Shown: piece by piece, positions 18,389-26,234 of the stretch
Numbering within the stretch: the stretch's first letter is position 1
Layout of the letters: each line of letters opens with the position of its first letter
Assembly: GCF_030216305.1 (NCBI RefSeq)
Contig: NZ_JASOKT010000002.1
Span: forward strand, 174,524 to 238,523
From: Actinotignum timonense
Lineage (GTDB): Bacteria; Actinomycetota; Actinomycetes; Actinomycetales; Actinomycetaceae
Length of the DNA stretch: 64,000 nucleotides
Direction of reading: 5' to 3'
Made by a program: the position numbers and the translations under genes
The notes under the pieces: generated by a model
Database searches by the model: none
Told to the model about the DNA's origin: nothing
The model's input: only the letters and a program-made list of their open reading frames with translations

Positions 18389-18439
18389 AACTCTGATAGC
18401 TTTCAAAAAGCGGGGTATAACGCAGCTCACATCAGAGTT
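18389..18439. promoter_or_regulatory. Inverted repeats at divergent rmuC-SDR promoters
   Basis: AACTCTGAT (18389-18397) and ATCAGAGTT (18431-18439) are perfect reverse complements. Overlapping them, CCCCGC (18379-18384) pairs with GCGGGG (18410-18415), directly followed by the -10-like TATAAC (18416-18421). The arrangement suggests an operator or structured leader controlling the SDR gene; no regulator is identified. Confidence 0.4.
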
Positions 18440-18499
18440 AGGACGTACGGCTCCGCGGGCGGTGCCGCGAGGAAGCGGCGCCGGGGAGAAAGGAACACC

Positions 18500-19309
18500 A
18501 TGTCTACTATCGTCGTGACCGGAATGGGCTCGGGTATTGGCGCTGCTTGCGGGCAGATTCTGGAAGAACGCGGGCATACGCCCGTCGGTGTTGATTTGCG
18601 CGGGGCAGAATTTGAAGCGGATCTGTCCACCCCGGAGGGGATTGCGGATGCCGTCGCTCGGGTGGTGGAAAAGTACCCGCAGATTGACGGGGTGATCGCG
18701 AATGCGGGCACCCAGAGCAATTCGCCTCTCGATCTCAAGGTGAATTACTTCGGCGCGCGCGATACCGTGCGCGCTTTCCTTCCCTACCTGGAAAAGGCGG
18801 AAAACGGGCGCGCGGTCATTACCGCCTCCTGCGCAAGTTTGCAGCCCAGCGATCCCAAGCTCGTGCAGCTGCTCCTCGATGATCAGCGCGAAGAAGCCCT
18901 CGCTTACGGCAAGGAGCTGGCTGATCAGGGTCCGATGCAGGGCTACGCCAATTACGCCTCCTCCAAGCGCGCTATTGCCACGTGGGTGCGCCGCGCGGCC
19001 GTGAGTGAGGAATTTGCCGGTCGGGGCGTGGGGCTCAATGCGGTGGGGCCGGGCGTGGTTGCCACCCCGATGACGAAGGAACTTCTCTCCACCGAGGAAG
19101 GGCGCAAGCAGGCATTCGGTGCGCTACCCGCCCCGTACCACGGCGCCTCGGAAGCTCGCGATATTGCCGACGCACTCGTTTTCTTCGTGACCGGCCTCTC
19201 GCGGACCATCACCGGGCAGATTCTCTATATCGACGGCGGCGCGGATGCGATTTTGCGCGGCGAAGATATTTGGCACGCCCCGAAGTCCATGGACGCGCCC
19301 GCGCGGTAG
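18500..19309 (+). CDS. Short-chain dehydrogenase/reductase (SDR)
   Basis: 269-aa classical-type SDR using NAD(P)H. The cofactor motif TGMGSGIGAACG is at residues 7-18, an Asp follows strand 2 (VGVDLRG), and the catalytic Tyr-Lys pair is in YANYASSKRA with a Ser in the ASCAS region. PGVVATPMT and GQILYIDGGADA match the C-terminal half. A conserved-length insertion around SDPKLVQLLLDDQREEALAYGKEL resembles 3-alpha-hydroxysteroid dehydrogenase-like SDRs. The natural substrate cannot be assigned. The ATG follows GAGAAAGGA. Confidence 0.9.
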   Translation: MSTIVVTGMGSGIGAACGQILEERGHTPVGVDLRGAEFEADLSTPEGIADAVARVVEKYPQIDGVIANAGTQSNSPLDLKVNYFGARDTVRAFLPYLEKAENGRAVITASCASLQPSDPKLVQLLLDDQREEALAYGKELADQGPMQGYANYASSKRAIATWVRRAAVSEEFAGRGVGLNAVGPGVVATPMTKELLSTEEGRKQAFGALPAPYHGASEARDIADALVFFVTGLSRTITGQILYIDGGADAILRGEDIWHAPKSMDAPAR

Positions 19310-19428
19310 CCTCAACGGCCCGGTAGCGTGAACGCCCCGGTAACGCGGTAGCGCAACGCCGCAGCCCGGTAGTGCCGCGCCCGGATTGCGAGTCCGGGGA
19401 ATAGCAGCCCGCCCTCCTTTCTCTTAGC

Positions 19429-19434
19429 TAGAAT
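19429..19434 (+). promoter_or_regulatory. Putative -10 element of leaderless ychF
   Basis: TAGAAT ends 7 nt before the GTG at 19442, placing the transcription start next to the start codon. The GGAGGG just upstream of GTG is only 1 nt away, too close to act as a normal ribosome site, which supports a leaderless message. No clear -35 is seen. Confidence 0.35.
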
Positions 19435-19441
19435 GGAGGGC

Positions 19442-20521
19442 GTGGCTTTAACAATTGGTATTGCAGGACTTCCCAACGTCGGAAAATCGACCCTATTTAA
19501 TGCGCTCACGCGCGCAACGGTGCTCGCGGCGAACTACCCCTTCGCGACGATTGAGCCGAATGTGGGCGTGGTGCCCCTCCCTGATGCGCGGCTGACCAAG
19601 CTCGCCGAAATTTTCGGGTCGCAGAAAATTCTGCCGGCGACGGTTGATTTTGTGGATATCGCCGGGATTGTGCGCGGGGCCTCCAAGGGGGAGGGCCTGG
19701 GCAACCAATTCCTCGCCAATATTCGCGAAGCGGATGCGATTTGCCTGGTCACCCGCGCTTTTGCGGATCCGGACGTGGTTCACGTGGAAGGCCGCGTGGA
19801 TCCGAAGGATGATATCGAAACGGTCACCACCGAACTCATCCTCGCCGATATGCAAACCCTGGAAAAGGCGATCCCGCGCCTGACCAAGGAAGTGACGGGG
19901 AAGAAAACCCCGAAGGAAACGCTCGATGCCGCGCAGCGAGCCTACGCGCTCCTCGAGGCGGGGGAGGTGCTCTCCAACCATGCCGCCGAATTCGACGCCG
20001 ACACCCTGCGTTCCTTCCAACTCATGACCTCGAAGCCCTTCATCTACGTTTTTAATACCGACGACGACGGCCTCGCTGACACTGCCATGCAGCAGGAACT
20101 ACGTGACTTTGTGAAACCTGCCCAAGCCATTTTCCTCGACGCTAAATTCGAAGCGGAACTGGTGGAACTCAGCGAAGAAGAAGCCCGGGAAATGCTGGAG
20201 GCCACCGGTCAGGAAGAATCCGGCCTGGACCAGCTGGCCCGGGTGGGTTTCGATACCCTCGGCCTGCAAACCTACCTCACGGCCGGCCCCAAAGAAGCCC
20301 GCGCCTGGACCATCCACAAGGGCGATACCGCCCCGCAGGCCGCCGGTGTGATCCACACCGATTTCCAGCGCGGCTTCATTAAAGCGGAGGTGGTCTCCTT
20401 CGATGACCTGGTGGAATACGGCTCGGTAGCCGCCGCTCGCGAACACGGAAAACTGCGCCAAGAAGGCAAGGACTACGTGATGCAGGACGGCGACGTGGTC
20501 GAATTCCGCTTTAATGTGTAG
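19442..20521 (+). CDS. ychF: Redox-regulated ATPase/GTPase YchF (OLA1 family)
   Basis: 359-aa Obg-related P-loop NTPase that binds ribosomes and prefers ATP. G1 is [18 protein letters not shown] at the N-terminus, the switch region is [14 protein letters not shown], and G3 is [32 protein letters not shown]. The coiled-coil region and C-terminal TGS domain ([25 protein letters not shown], ending [14 protein letters not shown]) are complete. GTG at 19442 gives the canonical [10 protein letters not shown] start; ATG at 19433 would add three residues. Confidence 0.96.
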   Translation: MALTIGIAGLPNVGKSTLFNALTRATVLAANYPFATIEPNVGVVPLPDARLTKLAEIFGSQKILPATVDFVDIAGIVRGASKGEGLGNQFLANIREADAICLVTRAFADPDVVHVEGRVDPKDDIETVTTELILADMQTLEKAIPRLTKEVTGKKTPKETLDAAQRAYALLEAGEVLSNHAAEFDADTLRSFQLMTSKPFIYVFNTDDDGLADTAMQQELRDFVKPAQAIFLDAKFEAELVELSEEEAREMLEATGQEESGLDQLARVGFDTLGLQTYLTAGPKEARAWTIHKGDTAPQAAGVIHTDFQRGFIKAEVVSFDDLVEYGSVAAAREHGKLRQEGKDYVMQDGDVVEFRFNV

Positions 20522-20534
20522 GTAGCGCGCGGGA

Positions 20535-21077
20535 ATGGCCATGAATGTTGATATTGCGTTGCGTCCGGTACGTGAGGGCGACGCCGCAGCTATCGCGGCG
20601 GCCTTCGCTTCCCACCCGGATATGATCCGGCAGGGCAATATTACGGATCTGGCCGGTGCCCGCCGCTATATCGCGCGTATTTTGGAGGCCCCGGACTCGC
20701 AGCTGGCCTGGGTAATTGCCCGGGACGATAGCGATGAACTCATCGGCATGGTCCGTATCGATGCGGATTGGGATGAGAAAAACGGGTGGTTTTCCTATTG
20801 GCTGCACCACGACTACTGGGGGCGTGGGATGATGTCCCGGGCCGCGGCAGCGGTGGCGGATTGGGCTCTGCGTGAGTGCGGCTTGGAGCGCCTGGAACTT
20901 GGGCACCGGGTGAATAACCCCGCCTCCGGCGGGGTGGCCCGCGCGGCTGGATTCCTTAAGGAAGGCACCGAACGCGGGAAATTCCTGATCAACGGGCAGC
21001 GGATTGACGTTGATCTGTACGGGAGGCTGGCAAGCGATCCGCTGCCGCACTACCGCCCCGTCCCGTTTCGCGGATAA
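20535..21077 (+). CDS. GNAT family N-acetyltransferase (RimJ/RimL type)
   Basis: 180-aa acetyltransferase of the GNAT fold. Features are LRPVREGDAAAIAAAFASHP, LIGMVRIDADWDEKNGWFSYWL and the acetyl-CoA pyrophosphate loop HHDYWGRGMMSRAAAAVADWAL, followed by LERLELGHRVNNPASGGVARAAGF and FLKEGTERGKFLINGQRIDVDLYG. This architecture is typical of ribosomal-protein or small-amine acetyltransferases; the substrate is unknown. It starts 13 nt after ychF. A second in-frame ATG at 20541 is an equally possible start. Confidence 0.85.
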   Translation: MAMNVDIALRPVREGDAAAIAAAFASHPDMIRQGNITDLAGARRYIARILEAPDSQLAWVIARDDSDELIGMVRIDADWDEKNGWFSYWLHHDYWGRGMMSRAAAAVADWALRECGLERLELGHRVNNPASGGVARAAGFLKEGTERGKFLINGQRIDVDLYGRLASDPLPHYRPVPFRG

Positions 21078-21129
21078 CCAGCTCAGAACCTCTTCCCTCA
21101 AAAGTGTTTTTCGTTACACTTAAGGAGTT

Positions 21130-21834
21130 ATGAATACCACGACACCTGAAGAATTTTCGGTGACAACTGCGCGGTTGCGGCTTCGGCTGCACCGGCCCGA
21201 TGATGCGCCGTGGCTGCATAGCATTTACAGCCGCGAAGATGTCACCAGATACCTCATGACCGATGCCTGGAATCCCGAACGGGCGGTCAACGAAGCTGCC
21301 CAGCGCGCCCAGGCGCGGGATTTGCGCGGCCCGCAGGCCGCGCTCGCCGTCGTTATCGAACTTGATGCGCAACCCATCGGGGACGTGCGCCTGTGGATGA
21401 CCGATCCGCAGCACGGCGTCGCGGAAATTGCCACCGTGCTCCACCCGGATTTTCGCGGGCACGGCTATGCTTCGGAGGCCATGCGAGCCATGATTCGCTA
21501 CGCCTGCCTGGAGTGTGGGGTGCATCGCGTTGCCGCGCAAATGGATGCGCGGGATCGGGTCTGTGAGCTCATGCTCCAGCACGCGGGAATGTATAAGGAA
21601 GCGCATATGCGCCAGGATTTCTGGCTCAAAGGGGAGTGGACGGACACCATCGTCTACGCCGTGCTCGCCAGTGATCTGGACGAGGGTGCCGGTGGGGTGG
21701 CTGGAAACGGCAGCGCTGCGGAGGGCAGTACTGATCTATGTGCTGAAGCCAATGGCGATGTTGGAGCCGATGCTGAGGCGGGCGATGTTCGCACCGAGCT
21801 AAACGGGAGCGCCACATATCCGATTGAAAGGTAA
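21130..21834 (+). CDS. GNAT family N-acetyltransferase with acidic tail
   Basis: 234-aa second GNAT protein. The core (about residues 10-178) shows TTARLRLRLHRPDDAPWLHSIY, IGDVRLWM, AEIATVLHPDFRGHGYASEAM with the acetyl-CoA loop RGHGYA, and VHRVAAQMDARDRVCELMLQHAGM. The remaining 55 residues form a Gly/Ala/Asp/Glu-rich tail of low complexity that is not part of the fold. AAGGAG precedes the ATG. It is not a close duplicate of the GNAT immediately upstream. Substrate unknown. Confidence 0.85.
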   Translation: MNTTTPEEFSVTTARLRLRLHRPDDAPWLHSIYSREDVTRYLMTDAWNPERAVNEAAQRAQARDLRGPQAALAVVIELDAQPIGDVRLWMTDPQHGVAEIATVLHPDFRGHGYASEAMRAMIRYACLECGVHRVAAQMDARDRVCELMLQHAGMYKEAHMRQDFWLKGEWTDTIVYAVLASDLDEGAGGVAGNGSAAEGSTDLCAEANGDVGADAEAGDVRTELNGSATYPIER

Positions 21835-21885
21835 ATGAGTGATTGGTAATCTGGGTGTCGCTCACCTCAACGAAAGGACACTTAT

Positions 21886-22437
21886 ATGAAGATCGCCATT
21901 ATTTCCGGATCAATTCGCGAGGGTCAGGCTACCGAGGGTGTGGCCGGTTACGTCGCTCAGCTCGCAGCCCAGCGGGCGGGGGAGGCTACGTACGAACTCG
22001 TGAATATCAAGGATTTTGATATTCCGCTGCTCACCAGCCCGGTGGTTCCAGCCGCGGCGAACGGCCAGTACGATCATCCGGCCATCCAGCGCTGGGCCGA
22101 TACAATCAGCGAATTCGACGCCTTTATTTTCGTGACCCCGGAATACAACCACGGGGTGCCCGGGGCCTTCAAGAACGCGGTGGATGCGCTGGGTGTGGAG
22201 TGGATGAATAAGCCGGTTGCTTTCGTGGGGCACGGCTCCATCGGAGGCGTGCGCGCTATCGAGCAATGGCGCCAGATCACGGCTAATTTCAATATGCCCG
22301 CCATCCGCTCCGAAGTGAATTTCATGATGTTTGAGGATTGGACGGACGGCGCATTCACCCCGCTGGAACGCCGCGCGGGTGAAGTGGAAGCCGTGCTGAG
22401 CGGCCTCGAAAAGCTCACCGCTCAGCTAGCGAAGTAA
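21886..22437 (+). CDS. NADPH-dependent FMN reductase family protein
   Basis: 183-aa flavodoxin-fold protein. The FMN phosphate loop is ISGSIREGQATEGVAGYV near the N-terminus; FVTPEYNHGVPGAFKNAVDAL (about 86-106) is the conserved flavin-contact segment, and FVGHGSIGGVRAIEQWRQ follows. Family members reduce FMN, quinones, chromate or azo dyes with NAD(P)H. AAAGGA lies before the ATG. The region between this gene and the preceding GNAT is short (51 bp). Confidence 0.88.
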   Translation: MKIAIISGSIREGQATEGVAGYVAQLAAQRAGEATYELVNIKDFDIPLLTSPVVPAAANGQYDHPAIQRWADTISEFDAFIFVTPEYNHGVPGAFKNAVDALGVEWMNKPVAFVGHGSIGGVRAIEQWRQITANFNMPAIRSEVNFMMFEDWTDGAFTPLERRAGEVEAVLSGLEKLTAQLAK

Positions 22438-22467
22438 AAAGCAAGAGGAGCGATCAGAGGACCCACG

Positions 22468-23001
22468 ATGACACGTGCCTGCGCCGCAGCAATATGGCGG
22501 ACGTGCGATTCCCCACTGGGACAGTTCGCCGTTGCGGCGCAGGCGCATGCTCTCATCGCGGTAGTACTTCCCGGGCGGCCGCGCCCGCAGGCAGTAACCG
22601 AACTAGAAGATGGTGAAGATCGGCGCCGGGCGGAGGGGCTCGCCGCGCGGGCCTGCGCCCAGCTCAGCGAATATTTCGCGGGGGAACGCACCTGCTTTAC
22701 GCTCCCCACCGATCTGGTTCTTACCCGCGGGCCTTTTGCGGCCCGGGTGCAGCGCGCCCTGGCGGAGATTCCCTACGGGCAGACCCGCTCCTATGGCGAG
22801 CTTGCCGCCATGTTGGGCAACCCGAGGGCCGTGCGGGCGGTGGGATCGGCGTGCGCGCGTAACCCAATACCTATCGTGCTGCCGTGCCACCGGGTGCTTG
22901 CCGCGCGCGGTGGGCTGGGCGGATACGCGGGCGGGCTGGATATGAAAAAGGAGCTGTTGCGCTTGGAAAGCTCCCGCGTGGGCGCGTGCCCGCTCCGCTA
23001 G
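22468..23001 (+). CDS. ogt: Methylated-DNA--protein-cysteine S-methyltransferase
   Basis: 177-aa suicide repair protein that transfers the methyl group from O6-methylguanine to its own cysteine. The helix-turn-helix region PYGQTRSYGELAAMLGNPRAVRAVGSACARNP is followed by the active-site IPIVLPCHRVLAARGGLGGYAGG. The N-terminal half is short and poorly conserved, as in Ogt-type enzymes, and no Ada regulatory domain is present. It starts 30 bp after the FMN reductase and may be cotranscribed. It ends 4 bp from the convergent HAD gene. Confidence 0.93.
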   Translation: MTRACAAAIWRTCDSPLGQFAVAAQAHALIAVVLPGRPRPQAVTELEDGEDRRRAEGLAARACAQLSEYFAGERTCFTLPTDLVLTRGPFAARVQRALAEIPYGQTRSYGELAAMLGNPRAVRAVGSACARNPIPIVLPCHRVLAARGGLGGYAGGLDMKKELLRLESSRVGACPLR

Positions 23002-23005
23002 CTCA

Positions 23006-23617
23006 TCAGCCGAGAAGCGGGAGAACCTCCGCAAGATCAGTGATGCGATAATCGGCATCGGCTTCCAGCTCAATACCGGGAGTTTCCAGGAGGGCACCGG
23101 CCACGCCAACTTTATGCGCCGTCGTGATATCGATAGGCCGATCCCCAATAGCGAGGGTGCGGGCCCGATCCAAGCTATGCTTGTTGAGCATATGGGTGAA
23201 CATTGCCGGGTCGGGTTTACGCGGGAAGCCGTCCTCGGGGCAGACCATATCGGCAACCCGGAGATTCAAACCATCCAGGAGAGTGCGGGCACTCGCGCGA
23301 TCCCGGTGCGTGACCACCACATTAATCCCCGGAACCGCGGCCAGCACCTCATGCACATGCGCCATCGCGGGCGGTGGCGTGATTTTCCACGAGTCTTTCA
23401 ACTCCTGTTCGCACTTCCGAAACTCCGCTTCCGGAATCCCGAAACGGCGCGATAACTCGGTGATGGCCAGATTGGTGGAGCGGCGGGTCAGGCGCGCAAC
23501 CTCCAGGAGGGAAACCTCCTGGCCGGAATCAAGAACCACCGCCTGCAAGGTGGCATCCACATGCGGGTAGGTATCCACCATGGTCCCGCCCATATCCCAA
23601 ATAATGTTGTGGAACAT
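23006..23617 (-). CDS. HAD superfamily protein with altered motif I
   Basis: 203-aa HAD-fold protein. Motif I reads IIWDMGGTMVDTYPH (D8-M-G-G-T12): the nucleophile Asp8 is present, but position +2, normally the general-acid Asp of phosphatases, is Gly10. Motif II is VVTHRD, motif III has RKPDP, and motif IV is LAIGDRPIDITTA. The order and helical cap resemble phosphoglycolate phosphatase-like proteins. Loss of the second Asp predicts weak or different chemistry. GAGGAGG precedes the ATG. Confidence 0.82.
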   Translation of the reverse strand: MFHNIIWDMGGTMVDTYPHVDATLQAVVLDSGQEVSLLEVARLTRRSTNLAITELSRRFGIPEAEFRKCEQELKDSWKITPPPAMAHVHEVLAAVPGINVVVTHRDRASARTLLDGLNLRVADMVCPEDGFPRKPDPAMFTHMLNKHSLDRARTLAIGDRPIDITTAHKVGVAGALLETPGIELEADADYRITDLAEVLPLLG

Positions 23618-23846
23618 AATCCTCCTCGCCTGGGCGCTGCCGCCGCGGGTATCGGCGCCCCTCGGCGGCACTTACCGGCACGCCTCGGCCGCGCACTCCC
23701 TCCAGCCTAGCTAGTCACTGCCCCGGCCTGCCACGGACGTTCGGCGCGGCTACCGATCCCGGCGCTAAAATAAACCAGGTGAGCGACCCTGTGCGCACCC
23801 GTGCCCGGGCCGCTCGCGCCGCTAGCATCGGATGAGAGGGACCGCC

Positions 23847-25100
23847 GTGCAGTATCTTCCCGAGGAATTTCACCTCACCGCCTCGGACCGGGCCACTATG
23901 ACCGCGGATTTCCAGTATTTCCACGCCAATCCCGAGCTGTCTTTCCAGGAAGTGGAGACTTCGCGCGCGCTCCGGGAACGCCTGGAAGCCATCGAACTTT
24001 CCGGTGAGATTACCCGCCAGATCATCCCCGTGACCGATACCGGTTTTGCGTGCGTGCTGCGCAACGGCCCCGGCCCGGTGGTTGGCTACCGCGCGGATAT
24101 GGACGGCCTACCCGTCGCTGAACGCACCGGCCTCGCCTATGCCTCGCGGGCCACCGGAATTGATGCCTCCGGGAAAAATGTGCCGGTCATGCACGCTTGC
24201 GGGCACGATTCCCATATGACGATTGCGCTCGCCCTCGCCCGGGCTTTCGCGGCGCACCCGCAACTGTGGCGCGGCACCATTGTTTTTGTTTTCCAGCCCT
24301 CGGAAGAAAACGGCCTGGGGGCACGCGCCATGGTGGAGGCCGGCCTGTGGGAGAAAGCTCCGCGCCCGCAGATCATGTACGGCGGCCACGTGGTGCCGCG
24401 CCCGGCCGGCTGGGTCAATCTCTATCCGGGTGGGGTGCTGCCCGGCTCGGACGGTTTCGAAATTATTGTGCACGGGGTGGGCGGGCACGGCTCGCAGCCC
24501 CACCGCGCCGTCGACCCTATTGTTATCGGTTCGGCCATCGTCACCCGCCTGCAAACAATCCGTTCCCGCATGACGGATCCGGACCGCAACGCGGTGGTGA
24601 GCGTTGGCGTGTTCCAGGCCGGCAGCCAGGACAATATCATTCCGGACACCGCGCGCCTGTGCATTAATACCCGGTTCCGAGACGAGGAAACCCGCGCGAT
24701 TATCAACACCGGTATCGAGCGGATCGTGCGGGCTGAGGCGCTCGCGGCCGGCGCCCCCGAACCGCTGATCCGCCAGATCCGCCAGGTGGATGCCACCGTG
24801 AACGACGACGCCGCTGTTGCAGCCTTGCGTGACGTGATCGGCGCGGAATTCGGGGAGGAAAACCTGGCCAGCGAAACTTTCGGTTTCAGTGAGGATTTCG
24901 CGGTGCTCGGCCAGGCCGCTGGCGCACAATCGGTATTCTGGCTGTTCGGTGGTTTTTCACCCGAGCAGCTGAACCCAGCCAGCGGGGAGCCAGCCTCGAA
25001 TCATTCCCCGGATTTCTATGCCGATCCGGAGCTTTCCCTGGAGCCGGCCTACCGGGTGGGGGCCTGCGCCCTGTATTCCCAGGTGCGGGCGGATAACTAA
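23847..25100 (+). CDS. M20 family metallopeptidase / amidohydrolase
   Basis: 417-aa zinc amidohydrolase of the M20D type (N-acyl amino acid or peptide hydrolase). Metal ligands appear in GYRADMDGLPVAERTGL, VMHACGHDSHMTIAL, FQPSEENGLGARAMVEAGL and YGGHVVPRPAGW. The lid domain contains IIVHGVGGHGSQPHRAVDPI, and the last His ligand is probably in the NHSPDFYADPEL tail. GTG at 23847 is preferred because GAGAGG lies 7 nt before it; ATG at 23832 would add five residues. The substrate is not determinable from sequence. Confidence 0.9.
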   Translation: MQYLPEEFHLTASDRATMTADFQYFHANPELSFQEVETSRALRERLEAIELSGEITRQIIPVTDTGFACVLRNGPGPVVGYRADMDGLPVAERTGLAYASRATGIDASGKNVPVMHACGHDSHMTIALALARAFAAHPQLWRGTIVFVFQPSEENGLGARAMVEAGLWEKAPRPQIMYGGHVVPRPAGWVNLYPGGVLPGSDGFEIIVHGVGGHGSQPHRAVDPIVIGSAIVTRLQTIRSRMTDPDRNAVVSVGVFQAGSQDNIIPDTARLCINTRFRDEETRAIINTGIERIVRAEALAAGAPEPLIRQIRQVDATVNDDAAVAALRDVIGAEFGEENLASETFGFSEDFAVLGQAAGAQSVFWLFGGFSPEQLNPASGEPASNHSPDFYADPELSLEPAYRVGACALYSQVRADN

Positions 25101-25161
25101 GCCGGGGCGGAATAACTGAGCCGGGGAGCCGGAGAGTTGCCGGGCGCGTGCCGCTGGCGCG

Positions 25162-26031
25162 CTACTCCCAGCTCACCGCCGTGCCATCCCATTCCCCGAA
25201 ACGCACCTGATCGGGGAAGCGGGTGCGCATAACCGCGATGGCTTCCGGATTGGCGTCAATAAGCAGGAAGTGACGGTCCAGTTCGCGCGCCGCGGCCCCG
25301 GTGGTGCCCGAGCCGGCAAAGAAATCAAGGACGCGGTCCCCGGGGCGCGAGGACGCGGTGATAATCCGGCGCAGAATCCCGAGTGGTTTTTGGGTGGGGT
25401 AGCCGGTTTTTTCTTTTCCGGTGGGGGAGACGATGGTATGCCACCACACGTCCGTGGGAAGTTTGCCGCGCGCTGCCTTTTCCTTGGTAACCAGGCCGGG
25501 AGCCATATACGGTTCGCGGTCCACATCTTCCGAATTGAAGTAGTAGCTGGCCGGATTCTTCACGTACACCAAAATCGTGTCATGTTTGGCGGGCCAGCGT
25601 TTTTTCGTGCGGGCGCCGTAATCGTAGGCCCAAATAATTTCGTTGAGGAAACACTCCCGCCCGAAAAGCGCATCGAGAAGCACCTTCGCGTAATGCGCCT
25701 CCCGGTAGTCCAGATGCAGGTAGAGGGTTCCGGAATCGGTCAGGAGCCGCCAGGCTTCTTCGAGGCGCGGCTCCAGGAAACCCCAATATTCGGCGAAACT
25801 ATCGTCGTAGCCGAGCACCCGCTCCACGATAGTTTCGTAGCGTTGGCCTTTGAAACCGATCCGATCCCCGGTGGTGGAACGCCGGGTGACCACCGTGGAG
25901 CGGCGCTGGGGCCGGCCGGTATTAAAAGGAGGATCGAGGTAAATAAGCTGGAATGATTCGGCCGGTAGGGCCCGGAGTACCGGTAGGTTATCCCCGAACA
26001 CCACAGCGTCCGTACCCGCATCATTCCACAT
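25162..26031 (-). CDS. Site-specific DNA methyltransferase (N4/N6, beta class), orphan
   Basis: 289-aa DNA methylase of the N-4/N-6 type. The catalytic motif DPPFNTG (33-39) precedes the AdoMet-binding FFAGSGTTG (237-245), the order of the beta class. YPTQKPLGILRRII (211-224) is also characteristic. Target is adenine-N6 or cytosine-N4. No restriction endonuclease or specificity gene lies nearby, so it looks like an orphan regulatory or housekeeping methylase. The ATG at 26031 follows GAGGA; the open frame extends further upstream without similarity. Confidence 0.9.
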   Translation of the reverse strand: MWNDAGTDAVVFGDNLPVLRALPAESFQLIYLDPPFNTGRPQRRSTVVTRRSTTGDRIGFKGQRYETIVERVLGYDDSFAEYWGFLEPRLEEAWRLLTDSGTLYLHLDYREAHYAKVLLDALFGRECFLNEIIWAYDYGARTKKRWPAKHDTILVYVKNPASYYFNSEDVDREPYMAPGLVTKEKAARGKLPTDVWWHTIVSPTGKEKTGYPTQKPLGILRRIITASSRPGDRVLDFFAGSGTTGAAARELDRHFLLIDANPEAIAVMRTRFPDQVRFGEWDGTAVSWE

Positions 26032-26105
26032 ATATATCCTCACTTTCTTACCGCCGGCCCTCCCGCGTGCGGGCCGGCCACTATTCCTGGAGTGCACGCC
26101 CCGCA

Positions 26106-26136
26106 CCCAGTTGTCCGGAATTTCCGGACAACTGGG
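26106..26136. repeat. 15-bp perfect inverted repeat upstream of the DNA methylase
   Basis: CCCAGTTGTCCGGAA (26106-26120) and its exact reverse complement (26122-26136) flank one central T. It lies 75 bp before the methylase start and 98 bp after the proline iminopeptidase stop, both on the minus strand. It could terminate the upstream transcript or act as a protein-binding palindrome. No U tract follows. Adjacent sequence (26140-26235) holds loose GCGCCGGCTAG repeats. Confidence 0.65.
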
Positions 26137-26234
26137 GAGCCGCGCCGGGCACCCGACTAACACAGCCCAGCGCGCCCGGCTAGTGCAGTCCAACGCGCCG
26201 GCTAGCCCAGCAGTGGCGCGCCCACTACGCGTGA

